Shown here: positions 8,248 through 16,383 of the stretch, one piece after another
How positions within the stretch are numbered: the stretch's first letter is position 1
Layout of the letters: each line of letters opens with the position of its first letter
DNA from: a virus
Virus record (IMG/VR): IMGVR_UViG_3300028025_004946
Span: 1-37,552 of that record
Direction: 5' to 3' (one strand)
DNA length: 37,552 nucleotides
Position numbers and translations under genes: made by a program
The notes under the pieces: model-generated
The model's input: only the letters and a program-made list of their open reading frames with translations
Database searches by the model: none
Told to the model about the DNA's origin: nothing

Positions 8248-8862
8248 ATGTATTCCGCAATCGTCAATGATTCTGGTATTTCTCAACACACATTAGAAAT
8301 AATGGTGTTGGGTTCCCTTGGCATATTAATTTTCGGTGTGATATTCTATCTGTACTGGAAACAAATTGTTTTTGGTTGTTTGGCTTTGTTTGGTGTTGTG
8401 GTTTTTGCCAATCACCAACCAGCCAAGAAACCTGAACCCGCACCAACACCTGTGATTGAAAAAATCGTAGAAGTTGAAAAAATCGTAGAAGTTGAAAAGA
8501 TTGTGGAAAAACCAGTTGAGGTTCTCGTTGAGAAACCTGTGGTTGTAGAAAAACCTGTTGAGTTGAAACCACTTGAAGTTAAACCAAACGCACCAACAGA
8601 GGTGAAACCTGTGGAGACTAAACCACAACCAAAAGAAGAACTGTTGACCAAACCTGAAGATGATCGGAAATATTTTATTGAAGATTGCTTGTCATACACC
8701 GATTACAACACTAAACAATGTGAATTCATTTGGGATAAACGTGAAGTTGAAGACCAGAAGTTGCTTGATGTTGAAAATGTTGCATACAAAAAACGCCGTG
8801 CTGCTGCGTTAAAGAAACCCGGCACATTTGTTACTCATTATACTTTGCAAGATAGGAAATAA
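8248..8862 (+). CDS. Membrane protein with VEK-repeat stalk
   Basis: A 204-residue protein with two hydrophobic segments (about residues 16-37 and 40-54), then a long Val/Glu/Lys/Pro region built of VEKIVE and VEKPVE repeats (about 69-130), then a charged C-terminal domain of about 70 residues with two Cys. The repeat region looks extended or coiled and could span the periplasm. With the lipoprotein just upstream it resembles a membrane-spanning pair (spanin-like), though gene order is reversed relative to classical Rz/Rz1. A TonB-like stalk is an alternative reading. Confidence 0.65.
   Translation: MYSAIVNDSGISQHTLEIMVLGSLGILIFGVIFYLYWKQIVFGCLALFGVVVFANHQPAKKPEPAPTPVIEKIVEVEKIVEVEKIVEKPVEVLVEKPVVVEKPVELKPLEVKPNAPTEVKPVETKPQPKEELLTKPEDDRKYFIEDCLSYTDYNTKQCEFIWDKREVEDQKLLDVENVAYKKRRAAALKKPGTFVTHYTLQDRK
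8458..8511 (+). repeat. 18-base tandem repeat encoding VEKIVE
   Basis: Two exact 18-base copies (8458-8475, 8476-8493) and a third copy diverged mostly at synonymous positions (8494-8511) encode EKIVEV units in the stalk of the membrane protein. Confidence 0.85.
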
Positions 8863-8863
8863 A

Positions 8864-9136
8864 ATGGTTACTGTAGTTAAATCTGAATGGCATTCTGTTG
8901 AGAAACGATATAGTGCCGAAATTGATGAAGATATTTTGAGTGAAATTTATCCTGATATGGATGAGGATGAAATTAACCAACTATTGAAAGAACTGGAATC
9001 TGGTGATATGAGTATTGACACCATTATGGAAGATGCTGGATGGGATGTTAATATTGATTGGGACTGGTTGGATGAAGATGACTGGTGGACTGACCGTAAA
9101 GGTGGTTATGACATAACTTATGAGGTGGTTAAATGA
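8864..9136 (+). CDS. Hypothetical acidic protein
   Basis: I use ATG 8864, which has AGGA 7-10 bases upstream; the frame is open from 8828, inside the preceding gene. The 90-residue product is very acidic, with many Asp/Glu and a cluster of Trp (DWDWLDEDDWW near the C-terminus). Such composition could mimic nucleic acid or bind a basic host protein, but no family is recognised. It overlaps the next gene by 4 bases. Confidence 0.65.
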   Translation: MVTVVKSEWHSVEKRYSAEIDEDILSEIYPDMDEDEINQLLKELESGDMSIDTIMEDAGWDVNIDWDWLDEDDWWTDRKGGYDITYEVVK

Positions 9137-9483
9137 TGATTAGTTTATATCGTGGATTGGTTGATATTTTAATAACTCAAACAGAGGTATTGAACAAACA
9201 ATTTGTCAAACACATTCGCACCTTTAATGATGGTGATCCGGATGCAAATTTTGGCACGGCAGGTTTTTGGAATTTATTACTTGAAGTGACCTATATTTTC
9301 TATGTAAAAACTTTTGTTGCTATTGGTATTGGTATTACACTTGGATTAGCCGTTGTGTTTTTTCCCTTGTATGCTTTGCGTAAATCTATCTCAGGTGCAT
9401 TTAGTGGTGCAATGCCTAGATTTGACCAACCAATATCATATGAAGAACCTAAGATGGGTGAAACTGTACAGGAGAAAAAATAA
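9133..9483 (+). CDS. Hypothetical membrane protein
   Basis: A 116-residue protein with one or two hydrophobic segments (about residues 47-82, FVAIGIGITLGLAVVFFPLY) and a polar C-terminal tail of about 30 residues. It starts in an ATGA overlap and its stop overlaps the start of the next gene. Function not recognised. Confidence 0.65.
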   Translation: MMISLYRGLVDILITQTEVLNKQFVKHIRTFNDGDPDANFGTAGFWNLLLEVTYIFYVKTFVAIGIGITLGLAVVFFPLYALRKSISGAFSGAMPRFDQPISYEEPKMGETVQEKK

Positions 9484-9866
9484 TGGCTACGTGGAGTATT
9501 AAACCTGAATGGAAAAAATCCATTATTGAACGCAATTACATGATTAAAGATGGCAACAGATTCATGGTTGAAACTGGTTGGCGTTGGGGTGAGTTTGAGA
9601 TTACAACCGAAGATGATACACCACCTGTATTGGAACCTGGTGTTAATCTTTATGATTGTGGTTATGATTGTGAAATGATTGAAACCAATGATGGTTGTTG
9701 GGAAGAACATGATTATGATGATTGTAATGACGAAACACGGGAATGGTTAGAAGAATTCTTTGACCAAGGCAATTCATGGCTTGACCTTGAAGAACATGGT
9801 TGGTCTAATGATGATTGTGAAATGATTATTGATTGTGAAATGTCGATTAATAGGGTTGATGAGTGA
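9483..9866 (+). CDS. Conserved acidic phage protein
   Basis: A 127-residue acidic protein with a recognisable conserved stretch (YDCGYDCEMIE, DGCWEEHDYDD, LEEHGWS). It is widespread in T4-like aquatic phages. Six Cys residues recur next to acidic residues, compatible with metal binding, but no function is known. AGGAG-like bases sit before the start in the preceding gene. Confidence 0.7.
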   Translation: MATWSIKPEWKKSIIERNYMIKDGNRFMVETGWRWGEFEITTEDDTPPVLEPGVNLYDCGYDCEMIETNDGCWEEHDYDDCNDETREWLEEFFDQGNSWLDLEEHGWSNDDCEMIIDCEMSINRVDE

Positions 9867-10084
9867 TGTTAAATACTAAAATGTTGGAAATTACCGAAGA
9901 CTTTGATGATTTTCTTATGAAGATTGTTTTAAACTATGAAGTTACTTACGCCGAACTGGCAGGCATCATAATGGCACGAATGGTAACCTTGGCACAAAAT
10001 TCAGGTGGTGAGGAAATCATGTTGAAATTACTTCCACACATGGAAAATACGTTGAAAGGTTCACAGGATGGCCGAATTCACTGA
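9866..10084 (+). CDS. Hypothetical protein
   Basis: A 72-residue helical protein. The start could be GTG 9863 or ATG 9866; the ATG overlaps the upstream stop and is preferred. No motif is visible. It overlaps the nucleotidyltransferase gene by 17 bases. Confidence 0.6.
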   Translation: MLNTKMLEITEDFDDFLMKIVLNYEVTYAELAGIIMARMVTLAQNSGGEEIMLKLLPHMENTLKGSQDGRIH

Positions 10085-10628
10085 TATCGATATGGCATCA
10101 ATTCTTGCAACAAAAGCCACTATTCGTTTGAAGATGACATATTTGAAGCAATATGTTCCTGCCACACATTATGATGATATGTTTTTGTCTGGTGGTGCGA
10201 TTGCGTCTTTAATCCAAGGTGGTGAAGTATACGATTGGGATGTTTATTTTATGAATCCCCTTGCACAAAAGATTGTGACTAATTTGTTCACTACGAATAA
10301 TGTTTTATCCAATGATATTGCTGTAGTTGATGAAAAGTATAGGGAAGTGATGGGAACTTCCGATGGAAGATGCATTACTGAAAATGCAATGACATTGAAG
10401 AATGGTATACAACTTATCACCAAGCATAATGGCACACCTGATGAAATAAGAGAAACATTTGATTTTGTGCATTGTAAGCCATACTATCATTTTGGTAAAG
10501 ACCGATTGTTTATTTCAAAAGAACAATTTGATTTGTGTCACAACAAGAAATTGAAAATCAATAACAGGAATTCACTGACATTATGGAGACAATCTAAGTT
10601 TGAGCAAAGAGGTTATACATGGCCATAA
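10068..10628 (+). CDS. Predicted nucleotidyltransferase-fold protein
   Basis: A 186-residue protein. FLSGGAIASLIQGG followed by YDWDVYF (about residues 39-61) matches the GG...DxD active-site pattern of the nucleotidyltransferase superfamily (poly(A) polymerase, CCA-adding, toxin-type enzymes). FDFVHCKPYY and the ending INNRNSLTLWRQSKFEQRGYTW recall a conserved phage version. The substrate is not predictable; tRNA, protein or nucleotide are all possible. Confidence 0.65.
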   Translation: MAEFTDIDMASILATKATIRLKMTYLKQYVPATHYDDMFLSGGAIASLIQGGEVYDWDVYFMNPLAQKIVTNLFTTNNVLSNDIAVVDEKYREVMGTSDGRCITENAMTLKNGIQLITKHNGTPDEIRETFDFVHCKPYYHFGKDRLFISKEQFDLCHNKKLKINNRNSLTLWRQSKFEQRGYTWP

Positions 10629-10939
10629 CTGATCCATGGAATGTACCGATTTCTATCAATTCATATGAATATGCCATCAAGGGTAATATGCTCACGGCAC
10701 AAATAATTATGAGTGAGCTTGATTTTTTGAAAATTGATCCAAAAACCTTTCAAGATGATATTAAACAACAATTAATGGTAAGATTATTGGATGAAATATC
10801 CCGAACTAGGTGTGTGGAATTTACAAAATCGGAAGACCGTTTACTTGGTCGCACACATTTCAGAGCAAGAATGTTTGTTGTACCTGATGATATGGTAAGA
10901 ATCCTACGTGTGTCACAATTAAACAACACAATCACTTGA
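10619..10939 (+). CDS. Hypothetical protein
   Basis: A 106-residue protein starting MAITDPWNVP, overlapping the previous gene by 10 bases. The second half alternates charged and hydrophobic residues; no motif is recognised. It ends inside the -35 box of the next promoter. Confidence 0.6.
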   Translation: MAITDPWNVPISINSYEYAIKGNMLTAQIIMSELDFLKIDPKTFQDDIKQQLMVRLLDEISRTRCVEFTKSEDRLLGRTHFRARMFVVPDDMVRILRVSQLNNTIT

Positions 10940-10964
10940 CATATATACCGGTTTCTGTTATAAT
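10936..10964 (+). promoter_or_regulatory. Perfect sigma70 promoter, probably leaderless transcript
   Basis: TTGACA (10936-10941), 17 bases, TATAAT (10959-10964). The usual start site, 7 bases after the -10 box, is 10971, which is the A of the next gene's ATG. There is no Shine-Dalgarno before that ATG, so the mRNA is predicted to have no leader. Confidence 0.8.
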
Positions 10965-10970
10965 ACTATT

Positions 10971-11825
10971 ATGAAAATCGCAATCTGCTCAGACCTACAC
11001 CTAGAATTTGGTACAATTTCACTAGAGAATACCGAGAACGCTGATGTTCTCATTCTCTCTGGTGATATTTGTGTGGCCAAAGATTTGATGAAAAAGGACA
11101 ATAATGACATTCTCGACCGCTTTGGCCGTTCTGAAACATGGCACCAATTCTTTCAGGAATGCTCTGATAGATTTCCGCATGTCCTTTATGTTATGGGGAA
11201 CCATGAACATTATCACGGTGATTACGCTAACACTCTTACAATTCTCCGTGATAGGCTTTCTTATTTGGATAATCTTCACATCTTAGATAAAGAAACATTT
11301 ATTGTTGATGATATAACATTCATTGGTGGTACTTTGTGGACTGATATGAACAATGAGGATCCAATCACACTGCTGCACATGAAGGGTATGATGAATGACT
11401 TCCGTTGTGTTATGAATGGAAATCGTGTTGTTCACTTTAGAGATGAAGATGGTAATTTTAAGCACCGTGTTGGTCGATTCACACCAGAAAATTCAGTTGA
11501 AGACCACAAGCAAATGCTGGAGTATATTCGCCTGATGATTGAAGGTAAATGGGATCAAAAGTTTGTTGTTGTTGGCCATCATGCACCAAGTAAACAATCA
11601 ACACATCCACGATATGTGGATGAAGTGATTATGAATGGTGGTTATAGTACTGCATTGGATGAATTCATTATGGATCATTCACAAATCAAATTGTGGACTC
11701 ATGGTCATACACATGAAGATTTTGACTACATGATTGGTTCTACACGAATCGTTTGTAACCCACGTGGTTATGATGCATACGAAGACCGTGCAGACAGATT
11801 CAAATTGAAATTTGTGGAGGTATGA
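10971..11825 (+). CDS. Calcineurin-like metallophosphoesterase
   Basis: A 284-residue protein with the full metallophosphoesterase signature: DLH (D8, H10), SGD (D32), GNHE (N77, H78), GHHAPS and a C-terminal GHTH. These residues bind two metal ions and hydrolyse phosphomono- or diesters. T4-like phages often carry such enzymes; substrates (cyclic nucleotides, RNA ends, nucleotides) are mostly unknown. It is the first gene after a perfect promoter and is probably translated from a leaderless message. The end overlaps the next gene. Confidence 0.85.
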   Translation: MKIAICSDLHLEFGTISLENTENADVLILSGDICVAKDLMKKDNNDILDRFGRSETWHQFFQECSDRFPHVLYVMGNHEHYHGDYANTLTILRDRLSYLDNLHILDKETFIVDDITFIGGTLWTDMNNEDPITLLHMKGMMNDFRCVMNGNRVVHFRDEDGNFKHRVGRFTPENSVEDHKQMLEYIRLMIEGKWDQKFVVVGHHAPSKQSTHPRYVDEVIMNGGYSTALDEFIMDHSQIKLWTHGHTHEDFDYMIGSTRIVCNPRGYDAYEDRADRFKLKFVEV

Positions 11826-12022
11826 TGAACGAACATTTTAAAAATCAAATAGAGCAAGGCGCTACAGAAATGTTTTTCTATGGGCTTGAGACTATTGTCC
11901 AAGAAATGGTTGAAAGTAAAATTCAAATTAAAAGCCATAAAGGAACGCTTGATTCTTTTCCTGACCTGGTGTATGTTAGGCACATGACTGACAGTATGCC
12001 ACTATTCAGAGAACGACAATGA
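11825..12022 (+). CDS. Hypothetical small protein
   Basis: GGAGG at 11816-11820 favours ATG 11825 over ATG 11822. The 65-residue product MNEHFKNQIEQ... is mostly helical. It sits in the overlap chain between the phosphoesterase and the MNERI-family gene. Function not recognised. Confidence 0.6.
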   Translation: MNEHFKNQIEQGATEMFFYGLETIVQEMVESKIQIKSHKGTLDSFPDLVYVRHMTDSMPLFRERQ

Positions 12023-12267
12023 ACGAACGAATTAAACTACTTGCTGAACAGGCTGGTTATGACAATACCTTTTACGAAATTTCTAAAGAGGGTTTAGACA
12101 ATCTTGCCAAATTGGTTGCTGAAGAATGTATGAATATCATTGTTCAGAATAGAAAATATGCCAGTCAGCACAAATGGCCTGCCTCTGAGTTGGCCAATGT
12201 GTGTTTGTATGAAATTGATAAAACTTTTGGAGTGCAAGAAGATGGAAAAGAAACTATATCTGGTTGA
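12019..12267 (+). CDS. Conserved small phage protein, MNERI family (paralogue)
   Basis: An 82-residue protein starting MNERIKLLAEQAG and carrying FGVQ near its end, the same frame-work as the protein at 119-346. Its middle (LVAEECMNIIVQ) matches the family's usual core. Two copies in one phage are common for this family, which has no assigned function. Confidence 0.7.
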   Translation: MNERIKLLAEQAGYDNTFYEISKEGLDNLAKLVAEECMNIIVQNRKYASQHKWPASELANVCLYEIDKTFGVQEDGKETISG

Positions 12268-12526
12268 AACAGTATCAATGTTTCGTATGCGTTATGTGAT
12301 TGAGGCTCGTGAAGAAGGCCATGCAACGGACGAATTCGTTATGGAAGTCGGCAAAGAAGATTTCCAAGAGTTTTCACAACACCACATGGATGAAGTGATT
12401 GTTTCTACCCGTGAATTGTCTGCCAAAGACTATTTGGAATTGTTTGATAAAGACAATGACTATTTGAAGTCATGGGACATTTCAGAAAAAATGCGTTTCA
12501 TTAACTCTGTTGATTATGTAAAATGA
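12242..12526 (+). CDS. Conserved phage protein
   Basis: A 95-residue protein starting MEKKLYLVETVSMFRMRYVIEA, a sequence I recognise as conserved in T4-like aquatic phages. ATG 12242 has GGAG 9 bases upstream; the frame stays open from 12140 only as read-through of the previous gene. It contains STREL and a DNDYLKSWD stretch. No function is known. Confidence 0.7.
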   Translation: MEKKLYLVETVSMFRMRYVIEAREEGHATDEFVMEVGKEDFQEFSQHHMDEVIVSTRELSAKDYLELFDKDNDYLKSWDISEKMRFINSVDYVK

Positions 12527-13347
12527 AGAAGATTCTCGTAACAGGTTGCTCTGGTTATATTGGCCAGCACCTATGTAAGGTCTTGGAAAAAGAATATGTG
12601 GTTGGTATGGACCGCATATTCAAACCTGTAATGGCAGAGAAATTTGTCATGCAAGACATTACTGCTGGTTTTGACCACTATGGCCATTATGATACAGTCA
12701 TTCATTTGGCTGCATTGGTCAATGTTGGCCAATCTATGATTGCTCCAATGTCCTACTACAAAACTAATGTAGTTGGTACGTTGAAATTGATGGAGAATAT
12801 CAGTTTTGATAATTTCATTTTTGCATCTACTGGCGCCGCAGAAAATCCTTGCAGCCCATATGCTTTGTCAAAAGCAAGTGTAGAATCTATGATTCGCCAA
12901 TATTGTATAATGAACAACAAGGATTACACCATCTTTCGTTTCTACAATGTAACGGGTAGTGCTGGTTATAACCCAACCAACTGGGATGGTTTGTTTTACA
13001 ATTTAATGAAAGCAAGGGAAACAGGTGAGTTCAATCTTTACGGGAATGATTATGATACAATTGATGGTACCGCCGAGCGTGATTATGTTCATGTACTTGA
13101 AGTGTGCAATGCTATCAAAATGGCAATCCAAAGACCATCCAATCTATTGGTGGAGAACCTAGGCACTGGCACAGGCCACACTGTACAACAAATCGTGGAT
13201 AAATTTAAACTAGTAAATGATTGTGACTTCAAAGTAAATTATTTGCCACGTAGATATGGTGATTTGGCCAAATCGGTGCTTAAAAATGTCTCACCATACA
13301 TGCAAAAATTATTTACAATAGAAGAAATGTTAAGAGTTCCAAAATGA
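12523..13347 (+). CDS. NAD-dependent epimerase/dehydratase, GalE-like
   Basis: A 274-residue extended short-chain dehydrogenase. The Rossmann motif GCSGYIG (8-14) binds NAD; HLAAL follows near 61-65; the catalytic set is Ser/Thr 102-103, Tyr113 and Lys117 (YxxxK); FRFYNVTGS and RDYVHVLEV are GalE-family marks. It is about 60 residues shorter than bacterial GalE. It would convert a nucleotide sugar, possibly to alter host surface sugars or decorate phage parts. Substrate not readable from sequence. Confidence 0.8.
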   Translation: MKKILVTGCSGYIGQHLCKVLEKEYVVGMDRIFKPVMAEKFVMQDITAGFDHYGHYDTVIHLAALVNVGQSMIAPMSYYKTNVVGTLKLMENISFDNFIFASTGAAENPCSPYALSKASVESMIRQYCIMNNKDYTIFRFYNVTGSAGYNPTNWDGLFYNLMKARETGEFNLYGNDYDTIDGTAERDYVHVLEVCNAIKMAIQRPSNLLVENLGTGTGHTVQQIVDKFKLVNDCDFKVNYLPRRYGDLAKSVLKNVSPYMQKLFTIEEMLRVPK

Positions 13348-14057
13348 AGATTTATACATCAAACTACCGCAACCACTGGATTAGCCCATATACTATTTTG
13401 GATTATATGTTCTTTTGGACTGACTGGTCTAAATGCAGCCGTGATAAAAGTATTAGTTTCTTTGACGAAGAACGGCCGTATATTGACCATCCAGAATGGG
13501 TTGAAAAGTGGGCTGACCGTTTGACTCCTATCAGCCGTGTAATTCTACGGGTGTTAAACTTTATTCATCCGGAAATTAAATATGTAAAGATTGACCGATG
13601 GGATACTTGGTCAATGGATCACACCTTAGCAGATATCATTCTGCCGATGTTGAAACAATTGAAAGCAACCCAACACGGTAGCCCGTTTGTTGAAGATGTT
13701 GACGTTCCTGTCGAATTGCAATCTTGGAATTGTTGGCCTAAAGAAAACGAATGGGACACTGATGACAATCATCACAAACGTTGGGTGTATGTTCTTGATG
13801 AAATCATTTTTGCATTTGAACACAAGGTAGATGATTCTTGGCAAGATGCATATCGTTCAGGTGAACATGATTTGCTGTGGGTGCCTGTGGACGCCAAAGG
13901 TAACGAAGTGCCAAAAGGTGAACATAAGTATTATCAAATGGATCGTGGCCCAAAAGATACCTATGTGTGTGATTATGATGGTATCAAAAAAGTTGAAGAA
14001 AGAATGGCCAACGGATTCCGTTTATTTGGTAAATACTACCAAGGATTGTGGGACTAA
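13344..14057 (+). CDS. Conserved phage protein
   Basis: A 237-residue protein starting MKIYTSNYRNHWISPYTIL. The WSMDHTLADIILPMLKQLK and FAFEHKVDDSW stretches are hallmarks of a protein widespread in tailed phages of aquatic bacteria. It is rich in Trp and acidic residues. No function has been assigned, to my knowledge. ATGA overlap with the epimerase gene. Confidence 0.75.
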   Translation: MKIYTSNYRNHWISPYTILDYMFFWTDWSKCSRDKSISFFDEERPYIDHPEWVEKWADRLTPISRVILRVLNFIHPEIKYVKIDRWDTWSMDHTLADIILPMLKQLKATQHGSPFVEDVDVPVELQSWNCWPKENEWDTDDNHHKRWVYVLDEIIFAFEHKVDDSWQDAYRSGEHDLLWVPVDAKGNEVPKGEHKYYQMDRGPKDTYVCDYDGIKKVEERMANGFRLFGKYYQGLWD

Positions 14058-14058
14058 T

Positions 14059-14247
14059 ATGAATAAAGATGAAATTATGAAAGAGTTGGGTGTCTTAACT
14101 GAAAGAGTTAGACAAACACAAGAACGTTTGGATAAATTGCAAAAAGAAAATGAGGCATTGAAAGCATTGGTGCATCATCTTTCTCCACAACCTGCACCAT
14201 ATCAACCAATGGATCCTTATGGACCACCATATAAGGTGACTTGTTAA
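14059..14247 (+). CDS. Small coiled-coil protein
   Basis: A 62-residue protein starting MNKDEIMKELG. Residues about 8-38 form a heptad-rich helix (VRQTQERLDKLQKENEALKAL), and the tail is Pro-rich. It starts 1 base after the previous stop and ends in a TAATG overlap. Probably an oligomerising small protein; no family recognised. Confidence 0.6.
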   Translation: MNKDEIMKELGVLTERVRQTQERLDKLQKENEALKALVHHLSPQPAPYQPMDPYGPPYKVTC

Positions 14248-14489
14248 TGATGATGAGTTTTATACATTATGTGTCAGCCTTGCGTAGGTTGAAGGAATCT
14301 GAAAAGACTGTCTATATGCTTGGTGGTGAACATGAGGCACCACCGATGATCCTGGCGCAACGGGACATGATTAAAAATGAGGTTGAATACTATCAGGAAG
14401 AATCCGTCAAACTGGCATTCTTTATGGGTATGGTTGCCTTTATTGGCACCGCAGTGTATACTCTACTCGAACAACTAGGAAAAATATGA
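14247..14489 (+). CDS. Small membrane protein
   Basis: Three tandem ATG codons (14247, 14250, 14253) follow an AGGTGA site; I use the first. The 80-residue product has one membrane segment near the C-terminus (AFFMGMVAFIGTAVYTLL). Function not recognised. Confidence 0.6.
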   Translation: MMMSFIHYVSALRRLKESEKTVYMLGGEHEAPPMILAQRDMIKNEVEYYQEESVKLAFFMGMVAFIGTAVYTLLEQLGKI

Positions 14490-14725
14490 AAAAAATTATT
14501 GATTTTATTAAATCCAACCTGAGCACGTGGTTGACTTTCTTTTTAGGTTGTGTTATAATCTACCAAGTATACAACCTAGATACTAAGGCGCCAGAATTTA
14601 AAGACTTTAAAGACGGTGTGCAGAATCACCTATTGTGGTCTATCAAAGGTGAATGTTTCTTTGTGAAACCACAGACAGAGAAAACAGTTTATTTGGTTCG
14701 TGTGGAAGATTGTGATAGAAAATAA
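14486..14725 (+). CDS. Small membrane protein
   Basis: A 79-residue protein with one N-terminal membrane segment (about 13-30) and a soluble C-terminal part with two Cys. It overlaps the upstream membrane protein by 4 bases. A strong promoter-like sequence lies inside it. Function not recognised. Confidence 0.6.
   Translation: MKKIIDFIKSNLSTWLTFFLGCVIIYQVYNLDTKAPEFKDFKDGVQNHLLWSIKGECFFVKPQTEKTVYLVRVEDCDRK
14531..14559 (+). promoter_or_regulatory. Near-consensus sigma70 promoter inside a gene
   Basis: TTGACT (14531-14536), 17 bases, TATAAT (14554-14559), inside the membrane-protein gene. It could drive the run of genes from 14735 to PhoH and the exonuclease. Confidence 0.5.
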
Positions 14726-14734
14726 GGAGTCACT

Positions 14735-15031
14735 ATGAGTTTATTTGTTGAAGTTAATTCTGTTGAAAAAGGTTGTCCAGTTATTATTAATTTGGAACAC
14801 ATCATTGAAATTGCACCATTGGCCGCAGGTGGTTGTGCATTGTTTACCTTAGATGGTGCCGGTATGAATTCCAAGAATTCTATGAAAGTAACTAATGAAT
14901 ATAGTGAGTTTAAACAATTTGCTATGCAACCTGTATCGGTTGAAGATATTGCACGGCGTTTTCCTAAAGTAGAAAAAGAATCTGCACCTAAGAAAACAGG
15001 CAAATTGGAAATTCCTAAATTTGGTGAATAA
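14735..15031 (+). CDS. Conserved small phage protein
   Basis: A 98-residue protein with a GGAGTCA site before the ATG. The N-terminal half (INLEHIIEIAP...CALFTLDG...MKVTNEYSEF) resembles the FlbD-like small beta fold seen in many T4-like phages; the C-terminal third is Lys-rich. Function unknown. Confidence 0.65.
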   Translation: MSLFVEVNSVEKGCPVIINLEHIIEIAPLAAGGCALFTLDGAGMNSKNSMKVTNEYSEFKQFAMQPVSVEDIARRFPKVEKESAPKKTGKLEIPKFGE

Positions 15032-15039
15032 AGAAATAA

Positions 15040-15318
15040 ATGTTATCGCCAACAATACAATGGATTAAAAATGATTACCGTTCTCATCCTTTTCGCTTTA
15101 TTGCCGAGCTTCTTGCTTGGGCTATTAGTATTGGGTGTAGTATTACTATGGCACTTACCGTACCAAACCCTCCCCTCTTGGTTCTTTATCCTGTGTGGAT
15201 TGTTGGCTGCGCTATCTATGCTTGGGCTGCTTATACTCGGAAATCATTTGGTATGTTGGCTAACTATCTATTGTTAACTACCATTGATACTGTTGGTTTG
15301 GTTAGGATGTTAATGTAA
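15040..15318 (+). CDS. Conserved integral membrane protein
   Basis: A 92-residue protein with two or three membrane segments after the opening IKNDYRSHPFRF. I recognise the AWAISIGCSITMA and YAWAAYTRKSFGMLANY motifs as a family shared by T4-like aquatic phages; function is unknown. TAATG overlap with the next gene. Confidence 0.7.
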   Translation: MLSPTIQWIKNDYRSHPFRFIAELLAWAISIGCSITMALTVPNPPLLVLYPVWIVGCAIYAWAAYTRKSFGMLANYLLLTTIDTVGLVRMLM

Positions 15319-15554
15319 TGAATTTAACTAGTAAAAAACTTTATGGATCAACGGTCACTGTTGATTTTGTTAAACCAGTATCATATCAATTTCGAGTTGC
15401 TGAGATTCTTGGTGATGATGGCCAAGTTGCAACAGTGAAACTACAAGTGGAAATTTGGGAACATGATGAAAACGGTTACGGCATAATAAAACAAGGTTGG
15501 ACTGATGTACCAAGGATTAAATTTGATAAACACGGCGGAATGATAGCACCATGA
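15318..15554 (+). CDS. Hypothetical small protein
   Basis: A 78-residue protein with beta-type alternation (VTVDFV, FRVAEILG, VATVKLQVEIW) and no membrane segment. Overlaps both neighbours by 1-4 bases. Function not recognised. Confidence 0.6.
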   Translation: MNLTSKKLYGSTVTVDFVKPVSYQFRVAEILGDDGQVATVKLQVEIWEHDENGYGIIKQGWTDVPRIKFDKHGGMIAP

Positions 15555-16111
15555 ACATCTTTTACCTTGATAATGATCCAAAAGTGTGTGCAGAAATGCA
15601 CAATGATAAACATTGCATTAAAATGATCCTTGAATATGCTCAATTACTTTCTACTGCTCATCGGGTTCTTGATGGTACTCTTAATGTTGGTCTCTCAGCA
15701 TCTGGACGTAAAAAAACTTCATATGTGCTTATGGATCAGCGTGAGTCTGTTCTTTACTCTGCTACTCATATCAATCATCCTTCTGCTATTTGGGTAAGAC
15801 AATCAACCGAGAATTATCTTTGGTTGTCTAATATGCTGGTTGCATTGTGTGAAGAATACACTTATCGTTATGGTAAAACTCACAAAGTAGAACGTGATGG
15901 CCTTTGCTATGTCCTTCTAAAAAACATTCCCAAGAATATTGGCAAACAAGGCTGGTCTGAACCTACTCCTGCTATGCCTGATGAAGTGAAGATTGCCGGT
16001 GATTCTATGTCATCTTACAAGAATTACTATATAAATAATAAACAGCACCTTGCTTCATGGCAAGGCAAGATTAACTCTCGACCTGTTCCAAACTGGTTTA
16101 AAACTGCATGA
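15551..16111 (+). CDS. Conserved phage protein
   Basis: A 186-residue protein opening MNIFYLDNDPKVCAEMHNDKHCIKM, followed by EYAQLLSTAHRVLDG. This conserved core, rich in His and acidic residues (HNDKHC, ATHINHPSA), is common in T4-like and other phages and could bind a metal or a nucleotide. No activity has been established as far as I know. Confidence 0.72.
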   Translation: MNIFYLDNDPKVCAEMHNDKHCIKMILEYAQLLSTAHRVLDGTLNVGLSASGRKKTSYVLMDQRESVLYSATHINHPSAIWVRQSTENYLWLSNMLVALCEEYTYRYGKTHKVERDGLCYVLLKNIPKNIGKQGWSEPTPAMPDEVKIAGDSMSSYKNYYINNKQHLASWQGKINSRPVPNWFKTA

Positions 16112-16383
16112 TTTATACATTTCTGAATAAGAACACAAATGAAATTGAAGAACATACAATGCGCCTTGCAGAGTATGATGATTTTAAACTAAACAATCCC
16201 CACTTAGAACGACACTTTAGTCCTGAAGGCCTACCTGGCTTTGGAGATGGTATGCGTATGGACACACCAGGAATTGGCAAGGCCGACTCCGCATTTGAAA
16301 AGTATGTCATCAATCGTATGAAAGAAACCATTCCAGGAAATACTATGAGTGGTCATAAAACTAAGATGCAACGGGAATGGTAA
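16108..16383 (+). CDS. Conserved phage protein, FmdB-like without cysteines
   Basis: A 91-residue protein starting MIYTFLNKNTNEIEEHTM, the pattern of FmdB-like small proteins in phages of this group (YTF...G/N...E), but it lacks the zinc-binding Cys residues. The C-terminal part is basic. Overlaps both neighbours. Function unknown. Confidence 0.6.
   Translation: MIYTFLNKNTNEIEEHTMRLAEYDDFKLNNPHLERHFSPEGLPGFGDGMRMDTPGIGKADSAFEKYVINRMKETIPGNTMSGHKTKMQREW

Noticed and set aside
8458-8511. Tandem repeats as a CRISPR array or origin
   Set aside because: Units are directly adjacent, in frame and 18 bases long without spacers; they encode protein.
8264-8699. Minus-strand frames across the VEK-repeat gene
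   Set aside because: They mirror the codon repeats of the real gene and lack starts with ribosome sites.
16030-16037. Exact T4 late-promoter octamer TATAAATA
   Set aside because: It lies inside a coding sequence (encoding YYINN) with no late gene start near, in an AT-rich window where chance matches are expected.
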